Part shown: piece after piece, positions 34,380 to 43,501 of the stretch | How positions within the stretch are numbered: the first letter of the stretch is position 1 | Layout of the letters: every line of letters begins with the position of its first letter | Assembly (NCBI GenBank): GCA_964415525.1 | Contig: CAYQAS010000009.1 | Location: forward strand, 1-64,000 | Direction: 5' to 3' | DNA from: CAZPUI01 sp964415525 | GTDB taxonomy: Bacteria; Acidobacteriota; Holophagae; Holophagales; Holophagaceae | Length of the DNA stretch: 64,000 nt | Program-made: the position numbers and the translations under genes | Notes under the pieces: generated by a model | What the model saw: only the letters and a program-made list of their open reading frames with translations | Database searches by the model: none | Told to the model about the DNA's origin: nothing

Positions 34380-35612
34380 CTACAAGACCATGCGAGGCCG
34401 GACCACCGCGTTCGCCAGCAGCAGGCCCACCAGCAGCGCCATGGCCAGGCTCCCCATGTGCACCGCCGTATTGAGGCCCAACACCACTTGGTCCTGGAGC
34501 AGGTAACCGACCGAGCGGAAGCCCCAGCTGCCGGGAACGAGCACCATCAGCCCCGGCAGCAGCATGGTCAGGCTGGGGCGGTCATAGCGGCGGCTGAAGA
34601 GGTTCGAGGCGACCCCAAGACCGAGTGCGCCGAACCCCACGCCAACCTCGGCCCCCACCATCACCGCCCCAAGGCGAGAGCCGCCGTACGCAAGGCCGCA
34701 GGCCATGGCGATCCAGCCATAGTCCCTCAGCCGGGCCTGGAAGATGACCAGGAAGGCCAGGGCGATGAGCGCCACCATGGGCACCAGCACCCAGGCGGGA
34801 GGATGCGGTGGGGCATGCACGACGGGATGGAACCAGCGCTCTCCCAGGTGATGACCCAGGACCACGCCAAAGGCCAACTGCAGAAAGATCATGCCAATGC
34901 CCGCGAGGCGCGTCGTACCAGACACCAGATGTCCTGTCGCCAACTCGTTCATGGCCACCACAAGCCCGAGTCCCGGCAGGAAGTAGACGAGCCCCGCCAG
35001 GGTGATGGCCATAGGACTGCACGGGTACCCCAGTGAACCCAGTGCCCCTGCCCCGAGACTCACGAGAAAGGCCCCCAGCATGGCCGTGAGGCCGGAGAGT
35101 CCTGGGCGCACGCGAACCAGCAGGGGCGCCAATCCGCTGAGGAGGCCCGTCAGGCCGCCATAGAAGACATCCAGCCAACCACCTCCGAAGAGGATGGCCG
35201 CTGAAGCGCCGGAAAGACCGCAGCCCAGCACATGCACCGGTGGCGACCAGCGGGGGGGCGCCGCCACCAACCGACGCAGTTTCTCGTGCGCTGCTTCCAC
35301 GTTCTTGCTTCCCTGGGCCACCTCCCGGGCGACGCCGTAGACATCCGAGAGCTTGGCCAGATCCGTATCCCCGGAGTTCGTGCGCTCCAGATAGGCCCTC
35401 TGGCGGTGCCCCTTCTCACCCAGAAACGCGAAGAAGGCCGTGGGCACGCAGAAATACTGGGCCTGCATGCCCAGACGCCGGGCGACCCAGGTCAGGGCCT
35501 CCTCCAGTCGGTGCGCCGGCGCGCCATATCGCTGGAGGGCACGGCCCAGTTCCAGGAGGAAGGCCACCTTGGGCGAGAGGCTGAATTCGGGGGCGGGGGT
35601 GTCGTGCGTCAT
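34380..35612 (-). CDS. ThrE-type threonine/serine exporter family membrane protein
   Basis: 410 residues. A cytoplasmic N-terminal segment (about 10-125, with YGAPAHRLEEAL and QYFCVPTAFFAF) precedes about ten membrane helices. It fits the ThrE architecture, in which the DUF1212 and DUF3815 halves are fused. Family members export threonine and serine, or their analogues, using the proton gradient. Start at ATG 35612; a GTG directly before it is possible. GGAAGG is very close to the start. Divergent from the DUF4139-like gene. Confidence 0.85.
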   Translation of the reverse strand: MTHDTPAPEFSLSPKVAFLLELGRALQRYGAPAHRLEEALTWVARRLGMQAQYFCVPTAFFAFLGEKGHRQRAYLERTNSGDTDLAKLSDVYGVAREVAQGSKNVEAAHEKLRRLVAAPPRWSPPVHVLGCGLSGASAAILFGGGWLDVFYGGLTGLLSGLAPLLVRVRPGLSGLTAMLGAFLVSLGAGALGSLGYPCSPMAITLAGLVYFLPGLGLVVAMNELATGHLVSGTTRLAGIGMIFLQLAFGVVLGHHLGERWFHPVVHAPPHPPAWVLVPMVALIALAFLVIFQARLRDYGWIAMACGLAYGGSRLGAVMVGAEVGVGFGALGLGVASNLFSRRYDRPSLTMLLPGLMVLVPGSWGFRSVGYLLQDQVVLGLNTAVHMGSLAMALLVGLLLANAVVRPRMVL

Positions 35613-35701
35613 CACCTTCCACCATCGGCCAGGGCGAACCCGGGCACAACTCCGTCCCCCGGCCCTGCCATCATGGGGCCACTCAACCCACAGGAATCCC
35701 C

Positions 35702-37297
35702 ATGCGCGTCCCCCCCTCCTGGTTCGCCCTCCCCGCCTTCGCCTGCAGCCTCGCAGCCCAGCAGCCGGTGGCCAGCCGTCTGACGGAAGCCGCCCTCTTC
35801 AAGAACGGGATGGCCTTCCTCACCCGGACCGTGGCGATCCCGGGCCCGGGAACCTGGCAGCTCACGGACCTGCCCCTGCCCGTCCACGGTACGTTCTGGA
35901 TCCTGCCCAAGGAGGGCGAGGTGGCGGTGAAGGAGGCCCGTGCCCTGAACGCACCGATCACCGTGCGAAGGCAGGAGACACGGCTGGCGGCCCTGTTGAT
36001 GCTCAACGCCGGGCGCCCCCTGGAGCTGAAGACGGGAGAGGGCTGGATCCAAGGAGAGATCCTGCGCGTCCCCGAAGACCCTGCACCCCGTGCCACTCGC
36101 CTGGGTCGGCACGAGGAGGAGGAATCCTCCGCCTTCCCGCCATCGAACTCGCCCGAGACCCTCCGCATCAAGACGGCCCAGGGCCTCCTCGTGGTCCCCA
36201 CCTCGAGCATCCACTCCTTCCGCGTGCCCGGCGGAGACCTATTGACGGAGCAGACGGCTCCCCAGACCCACCCCACCCTTCAGTTCACCACCACCGGTGG
36301 CCGGGGGCGGCTGGCGGTGCTGTCCCTCACCCGCGGCCTCACCTGGGCTCCCAGCTACCTGGTGGACCTCAGCGATCCCAAGCAAGCCGTGGTGCGAGGG
36401 AAGGCAGCCCTCGTGAACGACCTGGAGCCCCTGGCGGGCACCACCGTCCAGCTCATCGCCGGCTACCCCAACCTCGCCTTCGGGCATGTCCGGGATGCCC
36501 TGGTGCCAACGCAGACGCTGCAATCCTTTCTCGAGGCCCTGGGCATCACGACGCGGGAGGGACGCTCTTCCGTGATGTCCCAGGTGATGATGAACGCCGC
36601 CCCGATCGAAATGACGGCCCTGCCCGCCCTTTCGACCGAGGACAGCGACACGCGGGATCTCTTCTTCCAGAAGCTGGAGGGCGTGTCCCTCGCGAAGGGT
36701 GAGCGCAGCGAGCACGCCCTGTTCGAGAGCCGGGTGCCCTACGAGCACGTCTACGTCTGGGATGTCACCGGGCTCCAGGAGGACCTGGACCGCCATGACC
36801 GGGAAAGGTCCCGGGCGCGGGAGGAGGTCTGGCACCAGGTGCGACTGAAACATGGCGGTTCGGCTCCCTGGTCTTCGGGCCCCGCCATGACCATCCAGCA
36901 GGGGCGAATCCTGGGCCAGGACACCCTCGCCTTCACGCCTCTTGCCGGAGAGACCCTGCTGCGGATCACCAAGGCCCTCGATGTCGTGGCTGAGAAGCGG
37001 GAGAGCGAGCTCCGCCGCGAACCCACGCCGAATGTCCGCGCGTCGGGCACCTGGGATCTGGTCACCGTCCAGGGCGAGCTCCACCTCACCAACCGCCGCG
37101 CCACCCCCAGCCGCGTGGTGATCCGCCGCCAGCTCTCCGGCGAGCTCGCGCAGGCCAGCCTGAAGCCCGCGCTCCACGCCCTGCCCGAGGGTCTCCTGCA
37201 GCCAAACCGAAAGCTACAGCTCACCTGGGAGACCACTGTGCCCGCCCGGGAATCGCTCAAGATCAGCTACACCTACAAGGTGGTGATCCAGCGGTAA
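35702..37297 (+). CDS. Exported DUF4139-like protein
   Basis: 531 residues, signal peptide to about residue 18 (CSLAAQ). The body begins with TEAALFKNGMAFLTRTVAIPG and contains LTRGLTWAPSYLVDLS plus a C-terminal beta-rich part ending in ESLKISYTYKVVIQR, a pattern of DUF4139 / mucoidy-inhibitor-like proteins. These are secreted or membrane-associated and poorly understood. AGGAATCCCC precedes the ATG. No operon partner: the tRNA gene downstream is on the other strand. Confidence 0.72.
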   Translation: MRVPPSWFALPAFACSLAAQQPVASRLTEAALFKNGMAFLTRTVAIPGPGTWQLTDLPLPVHGTFWILPKEGEVAVKEARALNAPITVRRQETRLAALLMLNAGRPLELKTGEGWIQGEILRVPEDPAPRATRLGRHEEEESSAFPPSNSPETLRIKTAQGLLVVPTSSIHSFRVPGGDLLTEQTAPQTHPTLQFTTTGGRGRLAVLSLTRGLTWAPSYLVDLSDPKQAVVRGKAALVNDLEPLAGTTVQLIAGYPNLAFGHVRDALVPTQTLQSFLEALGITTREGRSSVMSQVMMNAAPIEMTALPALSTEDSDTRDLFFQKLEGVSLAKGERSEHALFESRVPYEHVYVWDVTGLQEDLDRHDRERSRAREEVWHQVRLKHGGSAPWSSGPAMTIQQGRILGQDTLAFTPLAGETLLRITKALDVVAEKRESELRREPTPNVRASGTWDLVTVQGELHLTNRRATPSRVVIRRQLSGELAQASLKPALHALPEGLLQPNRKLQLTWETTVPARESLKISYTYKVVIQR

Positions 37298-37386
37298 GGG
37301 ATGTGCGACTTCTGGAAAGAAGCTGCGTCGCGAAGTGCCTGATGGCGGAGCTTCAACACACCTCGAACACGCGATCACCCACAACT

Positions 37387-37472
37387 TGGTGCCCCCACCC
37401 GGGGTCGAACCGGGACGACCTTGCGGTCTGTGGATTTTAAGTCCACTGCGTCTGCCATTCCGCCATGGGGGC
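37387..37472 (-). tRNA. tRNA-Leu (UAA)
   Basis: 86 nt with encoded CCA. The acceptor stem GCCCCCA/TGGGGGC pairs fully. The anticodon arm GTGGA-CTTAAAA-TCCAC gives anticodon UAA. The long variable arm (ACCGCAAGGT) is typical of leucine tRNAs, and the T-arm is CCCGG-TTCGACC-CCGGG. Confidence 0.97.
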
Positions 37473-37517
37473 GCGCCTCTCCAGGCTACCCTGAACCCGT
37501 TGATTTTGAGGAGCGCC

Positions 37518-37826
37518 ATGCTCGCCATCGCCCTGCTGACGCTGATCTCGACGGAAGCCCCGGATGCCAAGGCCCTGTTCGCCCGGCACTGCGCGATCTG
37601 CCACGGCGCGGATGGCAGCGGCAAGACCATCGAAGGGGTTAAGCTGCCGGGGCCCTCCCTCCTCGATCCCAAGCGCCGCGCGGCCTGGAAGCCGGAGGCG
37701 GTGGCCGCACAGATCCTGGATGGGAAATCCGCCATGCCGGCCCACCGCCCCAAGCTGAAGCCCGAGGAGGCGGACCGGATCGCGAAGTGGCTGGTAGAGG
37801 GATCGGCGAAGAAGAAGGGGAAGTAG
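37518..37826 (+). CDS. Small c-type cytochrome
   Basis: 102 residues. A short hydrophobic N-terminus (MLAIALLTLIS) for export, one haem-binding CAICH motif in ARHCAICHGADGSG, and a later M in SAMPAHRP that can act as the second axial ligand. It is a monohaem class I type of about 9-10 kDa mature size, for electron transfer in the periplasm. GAGGAG lies 5 nt before the ATG. Convergent with murD, 12 nt apart. Confidence 0.88.
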   Translation: MLAIALLTLISTEAPDAKALFARHCAICHGADGSGKTIEGVKLPGPSLLDPKRRAAWKPEAVAAQILDGKSAMPAHRPKLKPEEADRIAKWLVEGSAKKKGK

Positions 37827-37838
37827 ACCCGGCGCGGA

Positions 37839-39191
37839 CTATCCCTGGATCCAGGCCTTCATGAGCGCCTCGAAGTGCTCGCCACGGTGTTCGAAGTTCT
37901 TGAACTGGTCAAAGCTGGCACAGGCGGGACTCATCAGCAGCTGGTCGCCGGACTGCGCGGCCAAGATGGCGGCGGCGGTGGCGTCATCGAAGGCCCAGAT
38001 GCTCTCGTGGGGCAGATCCCCGAGATCCCGCTCGAGCTGCGGGATCGCGTCTCCGAGGAAGATGAGACGGCGCACCTTGCCATCCAGGGCCTCCCGCAGC
38101 GGCGCGTAGCTCGTGCCCTTGTCCTCGCCCCCGAGCATCAGCACGAGTGGCCCCGGCAAGGCGCGGATGGCCGTCAGGGTGGCATCCACGTTGGTGCCCT
38201 TGGAATCGTTGTAGACGCGCACGCCCTTCCGCTCCCCACAGAAGGCGATGCGGTGGGCGAGACCAGGATAGGTGCGCAAACCCTCCCGCAGCGCTTCCGG
38301 CGTGGCACCGCCATGGTGGGCCAGCACGCTGGCCGCCAGGGCGTTCTCCACGTTGTGATCGCCGGGAATAATCAGCTCGGAACGGTGAAGCAACGACATC
38401 GCCTTGCCATCGCCATCCACCAGCCAGAGCATGCCCTCGGCGTCGCACCAGGCCCCCTGCCTCGTCGGTGCGCCCCAGCCGAAGCTGACGGTGCGCCCCT
38501 CTCCGGGAACCTCGGGTGCAAATTCTGGCGTGGCGGGCAGCAGACGGAGGTCGCCCTCGCCCTGCCGTTCGAAGATTCGCAACTTGACGGCCAGATAGCC
38601 CTCCATGGAGCCGTGCCTCGCGAGATGATCCGGCGTGAGGTTGAGCAGCACAGCGGCTTCGGCGTGGAAGTCGCGCACCGTCTCCAGCTGGTAGCTGGAG
38701 CATTCAAGCGCGAAGCGCGTGCCGGGAGTGGCATCCGCCAAGGCCTCGATCAACGGCTGCCCCAGGTTTCCACAGGCCCGGGTCGGAAGCCCGGAAGTCC
38801 GCAGCAGGTGGGCCAAGAGATCCGTCGTGGTGCTCTTGCCGTTGGTGCCGGTGACCGCAAGCACCATGGCGCCGTCGCCCCGCGCACGCAGCGCACGGTG
38901 GGCCAGCTCCAGCTCCCCGATCACGGGAATGCCCAGTTCCCGAGCCCGCTGCAGGAACGGAATCCCAGGAGGCACACCGGGACTCACGATGATCTCCTCA
39001 CAGTCCTCCAGGAGCACCTCGGGATGGCCGCCCCAGACACCGGGAACCCCCAGGCCCAGGAGCTGAGACACCAGCTCTGGCGCGGGTTCGGCCTTGGCAT
39101 CCGTCACCAGCACCTCCCGTCCGGCCTGCACCAGATGGGTGGCCACCGCCAGCCCGGATCGCGCCGCGCCGAGAATCACCGTGCGTGCCAT
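37839..39191 (-). CDS. murD: UDP-N-acetylmuramoylalanine--D-glutamate ligase
   Basis: 450 residues, full length. An N-terminal Rossmann fold (VILGAARSGLAVATHL), the ATP loop GTNGKSTT at 115-122 and the C-terminal block YNDSKGTNVDAT are as expected for MurD, which adds D-Glu to UDP-MurNAc-L-Ala in the cytoplasm. GGAGG lies 5 nt before the ATG. Usually next to mraY; here an opposite-strand EAL gene separates them. Confidence 0.95.
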   Translation of the reverse strand: MARTVILGAARSGLAVATHLVQAGREVLVTDAKAEPAPELVSQLLGLGVPGVWGGHPEVLLEDCEEIIVSPGVPPGIPFLQRARELGIPVIGELELAHRALRARGDGAMVLAVTGTNGKSTTTDLLAHLLRTSGLPTRACGNLGQPLIEALADATPGTRFALECSSYQLETVRDFHAEAAVLLNLTPDHLARHGSMEGYLAVKLRIFERQGEGDLRLLPATPEFAPEVPGEGRTVSFGWGAPTRQGAWCDAEGMLWLVDGDGKAMSLLHRSELIIPGDHNVENALAASVLAHHGGATPEALREGLRTYPGLAHRIAFCGERKGVRVYNDSKGTNVDATLTAIRALPGPLVLMLGGEDKGTSYAPLREALDGKVRRLIFLGDAIPQLERDLGDLPHESIWAFDDATAAAILAAQSGDQLLMSPACASFDQFKNFEHRGEHFEALMKAWIQG

Positions 39192-39277
39192 GGAACCTCC
39201 GAAGCCTTCAGTGTCTCAAACGATCGGGCGCCGTGCCATTGCCTCCGCGGCCTCCAGGGTGGAGAATCCAAAACGTG

Positions 39278-40012
39278 ATGCGATCTGACCTGCTGGCGAA
39301 CATCCTGAACCAGACCCGTCCAGCGGTCACATTTGTGCATCCGATTCTCGACCTGCGCACCGGCGCGGTCCAAGCCAAGGAAGTGCTCACCCGCTTCGTG
39401 GACGAGGACGGCAAGATGCGCACGGTGGGTGACCTGCTGGCGGATACGACGCTTGCGCCGGAACTCCGGGTCCAGCTGGATCTGGTCTGCCTAGCGTCCA
39501 TCTTCGAGACGCTGGCGGTGCATCCGGTGACGGATCACCTGATCTTCCTGAACGTCAGCCCGCTCACCCTGGCCTACGAGGACCTGTGGACGCGCCTCAA
39601 CGAGTGGGCCTGGCACCTCGCGATCCCGCCCCACCGCATCGTCCTGGAGATCACGGAGTCGCAGCACGCCCATGGCATGGACGGCCTCGCCGCCTACGTC
39701 GACGACCTGCGCCGCCGGGAATTCCGCATCGCGGTGGACGACGTCGGCAGTGGCGTCGCCAGCCTGAGCCACGTTGCGCACCTACGCCCCGACTTCATCA
39801 AGATCGACCAGAGCCTTGTGCGGAACGTGCACCAGCGCCCCTTTCAAGCCGCCCTCATGGAGGCCCTCGCCGGTTTCGCCCAGCGGATGAACATCGGGTT
39901 CATCGCCGAAGGCATCGAGACCATCGAAGAACTCGACGCCCTGCGCGCCGTCGGCGTCCCCATGGGCCAGGGCTTCCTCTTCGGCGAACCGGAGCCGCTC
40001 AGCATCCCCTGA
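39278..40012 (+). CDS. Stand-alone EAL-domain c-di-GMP phosphodiesterase
   Basis: 244 residues, almost all EAL domain. The signature is KEVLTRF (EVL). Metal and base residues are kept: N in FLNVSP, E in LEITES, DDVGSG, DFIKID, the AEGIET glutamate and GQGFLFGEP. It should hydrolyse c-di-GMP, though variants at DDVGSG and EVL could change activity. No sensor domain. Start at ATG 39278 (GTG 39275 possible), with GGAGA about 12 nt upstream. It is divergent from murD and convergent with mraY, inside the peptidoglycan cluster. Confidence 0.9.
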   Translation: MRSDLLANILNQTRPAVTFVHPILDLRTGAVQAKEVLTRFVDEDGKMRTVGDLLADTTLAPELRVQLDLVCLASIFETLAVHPVTDHLIFLNVSPLTLAYEDLWTRLNEWAWHLAIPPHRIVLEITESQHAHGMDGLAAYVDDLRRREFRIAVDDVGSGVASLSHVAHLRPDFIKIDQSLVRNVHQRPFQAALMEALAGFAQRMNIGFIAEGIETIEELDALRAVGVPMGQGFLFGEPEPLSIP

Positions 40013-40031
40013 GAAGGGATCCGCGATAAAT

Positions 40032-40085
40032 CGAAAGGGCGCGAGCAGGGATGCACTCCCCATCGCGCCCTTTCGGCCTTTTCGA
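40032..40085. terminator. Bidirectional terminator between EAL gene and mraY
   Basis: A 13-bp perfect inverted repeat, CGAAAGGGCGCGA (40032-40044) with TCGCGCCCTTTCG (40063-40075), has an 18-nt loop. GCCTTTTCG follows on the plus strand and ATTTATCG on the minus strand. Confidence 0.75.
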
Positions 40086-40090
40086 AGCTC

Positions 40091-41176
40091 CTAGCGCAGC
40101 TTCAGCGACGACAGCGCAATCAGGCAGCAGAGGATGGCCACGATCCAGAGGCGGATGACGACCTTCGTTTCCTTCAAGCCAGAGAGTTCCAGGTGATGGT
40201 GGAACGGCGCCATGCGGAAGATGCGCTTGCCGTCGCGGAGGCGGTAGCTGCCCACCTGCAGGATCACGGAGAGCGCTTCCCACACGAAGAGGCCACCGGC
40301 GACCACCAGCAGGAGCTCCTGCTTGATCATCACCGCCACCGTGGCGAGGGCGCCGCCCAGCCCCAGGGAGCCGGTGTCACCCATGAAGACTTCCGCAGGA
40401 TGAGCGTTGAACCACAGGAAGCCCAGGCAGGCACCGGACATCGCGCCCAGGAAGACCGCCAATTCCGCACCGCCGGGCACGAAGGGCACCCAGAGGTAGG
40501 TGGCCATTTTGAAGTGCCCCGCCACATAGGCCAGGACCACGAAAGTGGTCGAAACAATGAGCGTGCCCCCCGGGGCGAGGCCATCCAGGCCATCCGTGAG
40601 GTTCACCGCATTGCTCGTGCCCACCATCACCAGGACGATCCAGGGGATGAGGAAGATGCCCACATTGGGCTGCCAGCGTTTGAAGAAGGGCACGGACAGA
40701 TGGCTGGTGTCGTTGCCCCGAAGACCGAAATGGAGGATCAGCCACGCCACGAGCAGCGAGATGCCGATAAGCAGCCCCAATTTCTGTTTGCTCGTGAGCC
40801 CCAGGTTCTGGCGCTTCAGCAGCTTCTGCGCATCATCGAACCCGCCCACGGTGCCGAAGCCCGCGAGGCTCAGGAGCGCCACCCAGATCCCGCCGCTGGT
40901 GAGATCGCACCAGAGCAGCGTGGCAAGGATGATCGTCGCAAGGATCAGTATGCCGCCCATGGTGGGCGTACCGGCCTTGACCTGATGGTGCTGGGGCCCT
41001 TCCTCGCGGATGTGCTGGCCCATCTTGAGCCGCGAGAGGGTGCGGATGACATAGGGGCCGATCACCACCGAGAGCAGGAAGGCCGTGCCCGCGGCCATGG
41101 CGGCGCGGAAGGTGATGTATTTGAAGACCGTTCCGCCAGGGAGCGTCTTCAGGAACTGCCAGAGCCAGGGAATCAT
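40091..41176 (-). CDS. mraY: Phospho-N-acetylmuramoyl-pentapeptide transferase
   Basis: 361 residues, polytopic. Seen: GTPTMGGILIL, the catalytic DDAQKLLKRQN, NAVNLTDGLDGLAPG and the MGDTGSLGLGGAL loop. MraY makes lipid I at the inner membrane. It follows murF after 22 nt on the same strand, probably in one transcript with murF and the GntR gene. Confidence 0.97.
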   Translation of the reverse strand: MIPWLWQFLKTLPGGTVFKYITFRAAMAAGTAFLLSVVIGPYVIRTLSRLKMGQHIREEGPQHHQVKAGTPTMGGILILATIILATLLWCDLTSGGIWVALLSLAGFGTVGGFDDAQKLLKRQNLGLTSKQKLGLLIGISLLVAWLILHFGLRGNDTSHLSVPFFKRWQPNVGIFLIPWIVLVMVGTSNAVNLTDGLDGLAPGGTLIVSTTFVVLAYVAGHFKMATYLWVPFVPGGAELAVFLGAMSGACLGFLWFNAHPAEVFMGDTGSLGLGGALATVAVMIKQELLLVVAGGLFVWEALSVILQVGSYRLRDGKRIFRMAPFHHHLELSGLKETKVVIRLWIVAILCCLIALSSLKLR

Positions 41177-41198
41177 CGAGTCACCGGAGATACAGGAT

Positions 41199-42557
41199 TC
41201 AGGTCAGGTGTTGCAGGAGCCACTCCACGGCACGCTCAGCGCGCCAATAGCGGCTGCCCTTGACGAGCACGCGGATCCCGGAGGGCAGGCTGCCCAGTCC
41301 GTTCGGATCCGCCAGGAGTTCATCGTAGCCGGGGAAGGCCCGGGCGCCGACCCCGAAACCGGCCACCAGCGCCTCGGCGTGGTCCCCAAAGACGAGCACG
41401 CGATCCAGGCCCAGGCGACGCAGGCCTTCGCCGGTCTCCCGGTGAAGGCGCTCGGATTCGGGCCCCAGCTCACGCATGCAGCCCAGCACCGCCACCCGCT
41501 CCCCGCCCTCCAGCTCCGCCAAGGCCGATGCGCAGGCGAGGATGGAGTCCTGGCTGGCGTTGTAGGTCTCGTCCAGCAGCCACCCACCACCCTTAAGCGG
41601 ATGCAGGCGGCCGCGCCCGGATTCGGGCTCCACCGTGGCGAGACCAGCTGCAATGCGTTCAGCATCGAAGCCGCTGAGCAGCGCCGCCGTGGCCGCCAGG
41701 GCCGCGTTGCGCACCTGATGGGCTCCCCGCAGGCGCAGGGTGAGATCCAGTGCGCCCTGGGGTGTGTGGAGCCGAAATGCCTCACCCTTGGGGCCAAGGC
41801 TGCGCAGGTCTGACCAGTGGAAGGGTTCACCCTCACCCACCGCCACAGGCCGCGTGTGGGCCGCAAAGGGCTGCGCTGCGATCCAGCGACACCAAGTGTC
41901 CGAAGCCAAATGGGTCCAAAGCCCGCCGGGTCTCAGGCCCGCCACCAGCTCCCCCTTGGCCTTCGCGATGCCCTGCTGGCCTTCCGAGAAATTCTCCATG
42001 TGGGCGGTGCCGACGTTGGCCACGATGCCAACATCCGGCGGCGCGATCTCCACCAGCCGTGCAATCTCCCCGGGCGTGGACATGCCCATCTCGAGCACGG
42101 CGGCCTCGAGCCCCTCCGGCAGCGTGGCAAGCGCCTCCGGCATTCCCAGAGTGTTGTTGCGGTTGCCCGGGGTCTTCCAGGCACCCGTGGCACCCGCCAG
42201 CAGTTCTTTGGTGCTCGTCTTGCCCACGGACCCCGTGATGGCGAACACCACCCGCGGCCGACAGGCGGCAAGCCGACGCTGTCCCCAGGCCTGAAGGGCA
42301 TTCAGCGTGTCGGGCACCACCAGCTGCGCCACCGGGAGATCCAGTGGATGGTCCACCAGCAGGGCCCCGGCACCCCGCGCCGCCGCAGTCGCGGCGAAAT
42401 CATGACCATCCCGCGCCGCGCGCAGGGCCACGAAGCAGTCACCGGGACACAGGGTGCGGGTGTCGATGGAGAGGGCCCCAGGCCGGAGTTCCCCTTTCCC
42501 GATGAGCCTCGCCCCCAGGTGTTCCGCCGCCTCTTTCAGGGTCCAGAGGCCTTCCAT
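41199..42557 (-). CDS. murF: UDP-N-acetylmuramoyl-tripeptide--D-alanyl-D-alanine ligase
   Basis: 452 residues. The ATP-binding ITGSVGKTSTKELL, NRNNTLGMPEAL and DETYNASQDSILA blocks match MurF, which adds D-Ala-D-Ala to the peptidoglycan precursor. An AAGGG-type ribosome binding site precedes the ATG. It starts 2 nt after the GntR gene stop, suggesting translational coupling. Confidence 0.96.
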   Translation of the reverse strand: MEGLWTLKEAAEHLGARLIGKGELRPGALSIDTRTLCPGDCFVALRAARDGHDFAATAAARGAGALLVDHPLDLPVAQLVVPDTLNALQAWGQRRLAACRPRVVFAITGSVGKTSTKELLAGATGAWKTPGNRNNTLGMPEALATLPEGLEAAVLEMGMSTPGEIARLVEIAPPDVGIVANVGTAHMENFSEGQQGIAKAKGELVAGLRPGGLWTHLASDTWCRWIAAQPFAAHTRPVAVGEGEPFHWSDLRSLGPKGEAFRLHTPQGALDLTLRLRGAHQVRNAALAATAALLSGFDAERIAAGLATVEPESGRGRLHPLKGGGWLLDETYNASQDSILACASALAELEGGERVAVLGCMRELGPESERLHRETGEGLRRLGLDRVLVFGDHAEALVAGFGVGARAFPGYDELLADPNGLGSLPSGIRVLVKGSRYWRAERAVEWLLQHLT

Positions 42558-42559
42558 GC

Positions 42560-43234
42560 TCAGCCCTTCTTGAAGTAGAAGTCGTCCACGAAGTTCTCCT
42601 GGATCTCGTAGCCCCAGTGGGTGTCCCGCAGGTAGGCCGCCGCCTCGGCGACCTGGCCCTGCTCGAGCAGGTCGAGGATCACCTCATGCTCCCGCACATT
42701 GCGGTGCTCCCAGGCGAGGTTGAAGTCCATCTTGCGGATCCACTCATAGAGCCGCTGTTTCTGAAGCTGCACGGTCTTGCGGATCCGCTGATTGCCGCAC
42801 ACCTCCAGGAAGAGGTCGTGGAAGGCGAGGTTGTGCTCGTAGTGCTGCTCCAGCTCCCCAGCCTCAAGGGCAGCGAGGCTGCCGGCATCGAGCTCCCGAA
42901 GGATGGCAAAGTGGCCCTTGTCGAGCTTCGGCGCGGCAGCCAGCAAGGCGCGGGATTCCAGGGCGCCCACCAGCTGGTAGATCTCCTGGATGTCGCGGCG
43001 CTCAAGCGGATTCACCATCACGCCCTTGCGCGGGACGAAGGTCACGAAATCCTCGGCTTCCAGCTGCAGCAGCGCGTCCCGCAGCGGCGTGCGGCTGACG
43101 CCCATGCTCTCCGCCATGGCATTGAGGTCCAGATAGACCGATGGCGTGAGGGTTCCCAGCTTCAGCTGGTTCCGCAGGTAGTCGTACACCTGCTCCCGAA
43201 GGGACTTCACCACGATGGCACTGGAAGCACCCAT
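42560..43234 (-). CDS. GntR-family (FadR/FCD type) transcriptional regulator
   Basis: 224 residues. A winged helix-turn-helix (about 8-75: SLREQVYDYLRNQLKLGTL, LNAMAESMGVSRTPLRDALLQLE) is followed by a helical FCD ligand domain (about 80-215, with metal-ligand-like H residues in HYEHNLAFHDLF). FCD regulators usually sense organic acids or sugar acids. It is 2 nt upstream of murF, an unusual partner. The start at ATG 43234 fits a GGGGAA site; the frame is open further upstream without similarity. Divergent from the EEP-family gene. Confidence 0.88.
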   Translation of the reverse strand: MGASSAIVVKSLREQVYDYLRNQLKLGTLTPSVYLDLNAMAESMGVSRTPLRDALLQLEAEDFVTFVPRKGVMVNPLERRDIQEIYQLVGALESRALLAAAPKLDKGHFAILRELDAGSLAALEAGELEQHYEHNLAFHDLFLEVCGNQRIRKTVQLQKQRLYEWIRKMDFNLAWEHRNVREHEVILDLLEQGQVAEAAAYLRDTHWGYEIQENFVDDFYFKKG

Positions 43235-43501
43235 GTTCAATTCCCCTGAATGGGCCCCGGAACAGGCGGCAGCCGCCTGGATGCGGCATTCCACACCACG
43301 AGGTCCTGTTCCAAGAATAGTCCAAGTCCCCAGCTGGAGCCTCGCGGAATCCCTCGGGCGACAACCACGACACCCCTGACGACGCCGGGCCCGTTTCGCC
43401 CGCCGGCGGTGGGCTTCTGGCCGCGGAACCAACAATTTCTTCAAACAACGCGCCAGTTTCCCACATCAGGGGGATGATCCCGGGCTCCCTATCCTGATCC
43501 C
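43235..43501. other. Divergent intergenic region, GntR gene / EEP-family gene
   Basis: 267 bp. It contains an inverted repeat GGAACAGG (43259-43266) / CCTGTTCC (43305-43312) enclosing a second hairpin AGGCGG-CAG-CCGCCT (43264-43278), in the leader of the GntR gene. It may be an operator or leader structure. No shared GH92 motif was found here. Confidence 0.4.
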
